From an archaeon (GTDB taxonomy: Archaea; Micrarchaeota; Micrarchaeia; Anstonellales; Bilamarchaeaceae), in NCBI GenBank assembly GCA_020052325.1, contig JAGVPF010000040.1:1-7797 (forward strand): a DNA stretch of 7,797 nt. The letters run 5' to 3'. Below are positions 5,949 to 7,797 of the stretch, piece by piece. The notes beneath the pieces were generated by a model that saw only the letters and a program-made list of their open reading frames with translations, had not been told where the DNA came from and did not search any database. The stretch's first letter is position 1; every line of letters begins with the position of its first letter. Made by a program: the position numbers and the translations under genes.

Positions 5949-6778
5949 GCGCCAATCACCATCCTGAGGATATCCCTTATTCCGGGCGCAAAGCCCATAA
6001 TCATCAGGACGAGGGCGATATAGTTGCGGTCCTCGTCATCCATCCTCTCTTTCTGCAGGGCATATGCGGCCGCAAACGCTATCCCCACCTTCAGAAGGTA
6101 GAATGCGAAAAACGTCCCGAAGAACGTGCCGATGAAGCCGCCGACAACGTGCTGCTCGAAATACTGTATCCCCGACACCTTCGAAAAGACGTCTATCACG
6201 AAGAACGTCGCAGCGCCGTCAAGCGACTGCCCTGCGACAACCAGGGCCAGCGCCGCATCCTTGAAATGGCGGAATGCCGCGTAGGCGGGTATCGCAGCCA
6301 GGGCGAGGATGGGCAATGCGTATATCGCATAACCCATGAAAGGGAGCAGAAGGAGGAAGTGCGGAAGCCACAGCGCCAGGCCGACATAAGCAAGGAGCTC
6401 CGTCCTTTTCAGCAGGTGCAGGGCGGCGAGCGTGCCCAGCATGAGGGCCGCCGTGACGAAATAAATCCCCGGTGTGACGCTAAGGTATCCATAATCATAG
6501 ATATGGCTCCCAAGGACCAGCTCGTGAAGAGGGGATATCGGAAGGAATTTGCCATTGTCGATGGAATCGGTCACCACGCGGACAGTGGAGCCGAATAGGA
6601 CGAAAGCCATCACGCCCCAGATGAACGTCCGGTCTATCGCCACCCTTCCCTTGAGTGCCCGGCTGATGGCATATATGGATGCTATGGCCACAACGGCATA
6701 TGCGAGCGTGTTGACGATATTGTACCCCGAGCGCTCCCATATCGGGCGGATAAAGTAATCGTATATAAAGTTATCCAT
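5945..6778 (-). CDS. DUF63 family archaeal membrane protein
   Basis: A 277-residue polytopic membrane protein of the archaeal DUF63 family, function unknown. It opens with a short MDNFIYDYF segment and then has about eight membrane segments. Signature pieces: R67 followed by D71 and D74 (STVRVVTDSID), the YLSVTPGIYF stretch (98-107), GQSLDGAATF (183-192), YFEQHVVG (206-213) and GFAPGIRDILR (262-272) at the end. The charged or polar residues inside membrane segments (D187, E208, H210, R268, D269) hint at a buried functional site, perhaps metal or lipid binding; that is inference. The frame stays open upstream to 7093, but that part is an antisense shadow of the RNase P gene. ATG at 6776-6778 is chosen because family-like sequence starts there. 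A minus-strand TATA-like TTTAATAA (plus 6813-6820) fits a leader of about ten bases. Its TGA overlaps the deaminase ATG. Confidence 0.92.
   Translation of the reverse strand: MDNFIYDYFIRPIWERSGYNIVNTLAYAVVAIASIYAISRALKGRVAIDRTFIWGVMAFVLFGSTVRVVTDSIDNGKFLPISPLHELVLGSHIYDYGYLSVTPGIYFVTAALMLGTLAALHLLKRTELLAYVGLALWLPHFLLLLPFMGYAIYALPILALAAIPAYAAFRHFKDAALALVVAGQSLDGAATFFVIDVFSKVSGIQYFEQHVVGGFIGTFFGTFFAFYLLKVGIAFAAAYALQKERMDDEDRNYIALVLMIMGFAPGIRDILRMVIGA
5955..5960 (-). promoter_or_regulatory. Shine-Dalgarno GGTGAT for the deaminase, inside DUF63
   Basis: On the minus strand GGTGAT lies six bases before the deaminase ATG and encodes part of the last DUF63 codons. Together with the ATGA overlap it indicates re-initiation within one mRNA. 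Confidence 0.7.
6762..6770 (+). promoter_or_regulatory. TATA box for rpp21, inside the DUF63 coding start
   Basis: TATATAAAG is close to the archaeal TATA consensus and is centred about 26 bases before the Rpp21 ATG at 6791, with no Shine-Dalgarno in between, so transcription should start at or next to the ATG. It falls within the first codons of the divergent DUF63 gene. Confidence 0.65.
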
Positions 6779-6790
6779 CGTACCAACTGC

Positions 6791-7090
6791 ATGCAGAGTT
6801 CGCGGAAAAGCCTTATTAAATCCAGCGTGCGCTCCTCGATAGCGAAGCTGCTGGCCCAGGCCCGGTCCGCATACGCAGGGGGCAATCCCGCCCGCTCGAA
6901 ACGGTACGTCCGTATGGCGTTCGACCTGCTGCGGAAGCACAAGGTCGGGCTCCAGAAGGACCTGCGCAACAGCTTCTGCAGGAAATGCTTCACTATTTGG
7001 GTGCCCGGAAAGACGGCCACCGTGTATTTCGATCGGAAGAACGACTGCCTCCGCATAAGGTGCGCGTGCGATTATTCGAAAAGGCTGTAG
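6791..7090 (+). CDS. rnp4: Ribonuclease P protein component 4 (Rpp21/Rpr2)
   Basis: A 99-residue homologue of archaeal RNase P subunit Rnp4, equal to human Rpp21 and yeast Rpr2. With Rpp29 it stabilises the specificity domain of the RNase P RNA, which removes 5' leaders from pre-tRNAs. The N-terminal half has two basic helices (about 11-28 and 34-51) with the family-like SKRYVRMAFDLLRKHKVGLQ region. It is followed by the zinc ribbon: FCRKC (C63, C66), VPGK at 71-74 matching the LVPG turn of the family, and C91/C93. The usual second pair is CxxC, as in the CLEC of Pyrococcus Rpp21; here it is CAC, one residue shorter, and an extra Cys86 lies just before. The protein also ends six residues after, lacking the usual basic tail. 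Start ATG 6791 is leaderless by the TATATAAAG box. GGPP synthase follows after 35 bases. Confidence 0.88.
   Translation: MQSSRKSLIKSSVRSSIAKLLAQARSAYAGGNPARSKRYVRMAFDLLRKHKVGLQKDLRNSFCRKCFTIWVPGKTATVYFDRKNDCLRIRCACDYSKRL
6811..6820 (-). promoter_or_regulatory. TATA-like box for DUF63, inside the rpp21 coding start
   Basis: On the minus strand this reads TTTAATAAGG. Its centre is about 38 bases before the DUF63 ATG (6778), predicting a leader of about a dozen bases. It lies in the first codons of rpp21, so each promoter sits within the other gene. Confidence 0.5.
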
Positions 7091-7095
7091 CAACT

Positions 7096-7105
7096 CTTAA
7101 AAAAC
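7096..7105 (+). promoter_or_regulatory. TATA-like box for GGPP synthase
   Basis: CTTAAAAAAC fits the archaeal YTTAWA-type TATA element and is centred about 26 bases before the ATG at 7126, the distance expected for a leaderless transcript. The gene may therefore have its own promoter besides read-through from rpp21. A weak AAGGT lies at 7115-7119. Confidence 0.5.
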
Positions 7106-7125
7106 GGACAAATCAAGGTTGTGCC

Positions 7126-7797
7126 ATGGAACTTTATCCTCACATCTCCAAGCACCTTTCAGAGATCGAGCGGATAATGGCCGACGACCTTGAGAAGGAG
7201 GATGAACGCGTCTTCGGCCTCCTGCTCCCGTTTTTAAAGCGCGGGGGAAAGCGCATCAGGCCGGCGCTTTCGCTCCTCTCCTGCTCCGCAGCCGGGGGAA
7301 AATACGAGGACATGCTCGCCCCGGCCGCAATCATCGAGATGTTCCACAACTTCACCCTCATCCACGACGACATCGAGGACGATTCCAAATTCAGGCGCGG
7401 CGAGCCGACCCTCCATGTCAGCCACGGGATAGCCATCGCGCTTAATTCGGGCGATGCGCTCTATACGCTTCTTTGGAAGCGCCTTGTGCTGCTGAAAATG
7501 CCGCCCAAAAGCCTGATTGCCCTCCAGGCGCTCTACACCGAAGCCTTCAAGCGGGTGGTGGAGGGCCAGGGAATAGAGCTTTCCTGGATAAAGTCCGGGC
7601 GTTTTGACGTGACCGAGGGGGATTACCTCCATATGATAGGCGGGAAGACATCCGCGCTGATGGGCCTTTCATGCGAGGCGGGGGCTGCAATCGCCCGCGC
7701 ACCACTGCGGACCAGGCGGGCGCTTCGCTCATACGGCGAGAAAATCGGCGCTGCATTCCAGATACAGGACGACGTGCTGAACCTCATCGGCGATTTC
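7126..7797 (+). CDS. Polyprenyl (geranylgeranyl) diphosphate synthase, 3' end outside window
   Basis: A trans-prenyltransferase that joins IPP to allylic diphosphates, most likely making C20 geranylgeranyl diphosphate for archaeal ether lipids. The 224 residues present include all main motifs: GGKRIRP (40-46) for IPP binding, the first Asp-rich motif DDIED (D81, D82, D85) with RRG soon after, EGQG (146-149), GGKTS (172-176), and the second Asp-rich region FQIQDDVLN (211-219). The fifth residue before the first motif is Phe76, as in type I archaeal GGPP synthases, where a bulky residue there limits the chain near C20. The second motif ends in Asn219 instead of Asp. The gene is cut by the right edge; roughly a third of the usual 300-350 residues is missing. 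Start ATG 7126 is supported by the TATA box at -26 and by alignment of GGKRIRP. It lies 35 bases after rnp4 on the same strand. Confidence 0.93.
   Translation, partial: MELYPHISKHLSEIERIMADDLEKEDERVFGLLLPFLKRGGKRIRPALSLLSCSAAGGKYEDMLAPAAIIEMFHNFTLIHDDIEDDSKFRRGEPTLHVSHGIAIALNSGDALYTLLWKRLVLLKMPPKSLIALQALYTEAFKRVVEGQGIELSWIKSGRFDVTEGDYLHMIGGKTSALMGLSCEAGAAIARAPLRTRRALRSYGEKIGAAFQIQDDVLNLIGDF

Noticed and set aside
5915..6598. Open plus-strand frame of 227 codons
   Set aside because: Antisense to DUF63, whose membrane segments and signatures are clear; the plus product is a charged low-complexity shadow.
6779..7093. N-terminal extension of DUF63 by 105 codons
   Set aside because: It is antisense to the RNase P subunit, lacks hydrophobic or family-like sequence, and the DUF63 pattern begins at the ATG at 6776-6778.
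1..7797. tRNA, rRNA, CRISPR arrays, insertion sequences, attachment sites
   Set aside because: No cloverleaf, regularly spaced repeat, transposase or long inverted repeat was seen by eye; gaps are too short to hold most of these.

Overview
The window is archaeal chromosomal DNA, moderately GC-rich and densely packed. The evidence is the gene content: an NMD3-family zinc protein, the RNase P subunit Rpp21/Rnp4, a type I-like (archaeal) geranylgeranyl diphosphate synthase, and two archaea-associated membrane families, DUF2070 and DUF63. Translation signals agree: TATA-like boxes lie about 26-30 bases before several start codons that lack a Shine-Dalgarno sequence (leaderless genes), and GGTGAT or GGAGGT ribosome sites precede other genes. 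The lineage cannot be fixed from the sequence. Euryarchaeota or a DPANN group such as Micrarchaeota or Diapherotrites are possible, but this is a guess.

Layout. (1) Bases 1-2626, plus strand: a tight run of four genes. These are the C-terminal part of a putative HExxH zinc peptidase, an 82-residue orphan, a mostly helical protein distantly like the DUF5677/HEPN-like group, and a UPF0104/AglD-type polytopic membrane protein. (2) Bases 2627-2688: a short convergent gap with a striking C-tract (G-tract on the minus strand). (3) Bases 2689-5109: NMD3 (minus) and DUF2070 (plus) diverge from a 36-base gap that works as a nearly symmetric two-way leaderless promoter. (4) Bases 5110-5443: a promoter, a leader of about 60 bases and a 67-residue orphan protein. 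(5) Bases 5478-6778, minus strand: DUF63 membrane protein followed, with a 4-base ATGA overlap, by a GuaD-like nucleobase/nucleoside deaminase. (6) Bases 6791-7797, plus strand: RNase P subunit Rpp21, then the GGPP synthase, which runs off the right edge.

How they work together. Informational genes (NMD3 in large-subunit maturation, Rpp21 in tRNA 5' processing), membrane-lipid synthesis (GGPP synthase) and uncharacterised archaeal membrane proteins (DUF2070, DUF63, UPF0104) are interleaved. The left-hand plus-strand run may be one functional unit with a peptidase and a lipid- or glycan-handling membrane protein, but that is inference. No mobile element, CRISPR array, tRNA or rRNA was seen. 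No clearly new multi-gene system is demonstrated. The best candidates for follow-up are the peptidase-led operon, the DUF63-deaminase coupling, the DUF2070 soluble domain with its conserved-looking His/Asp motifs, and the compact divergent promoters.
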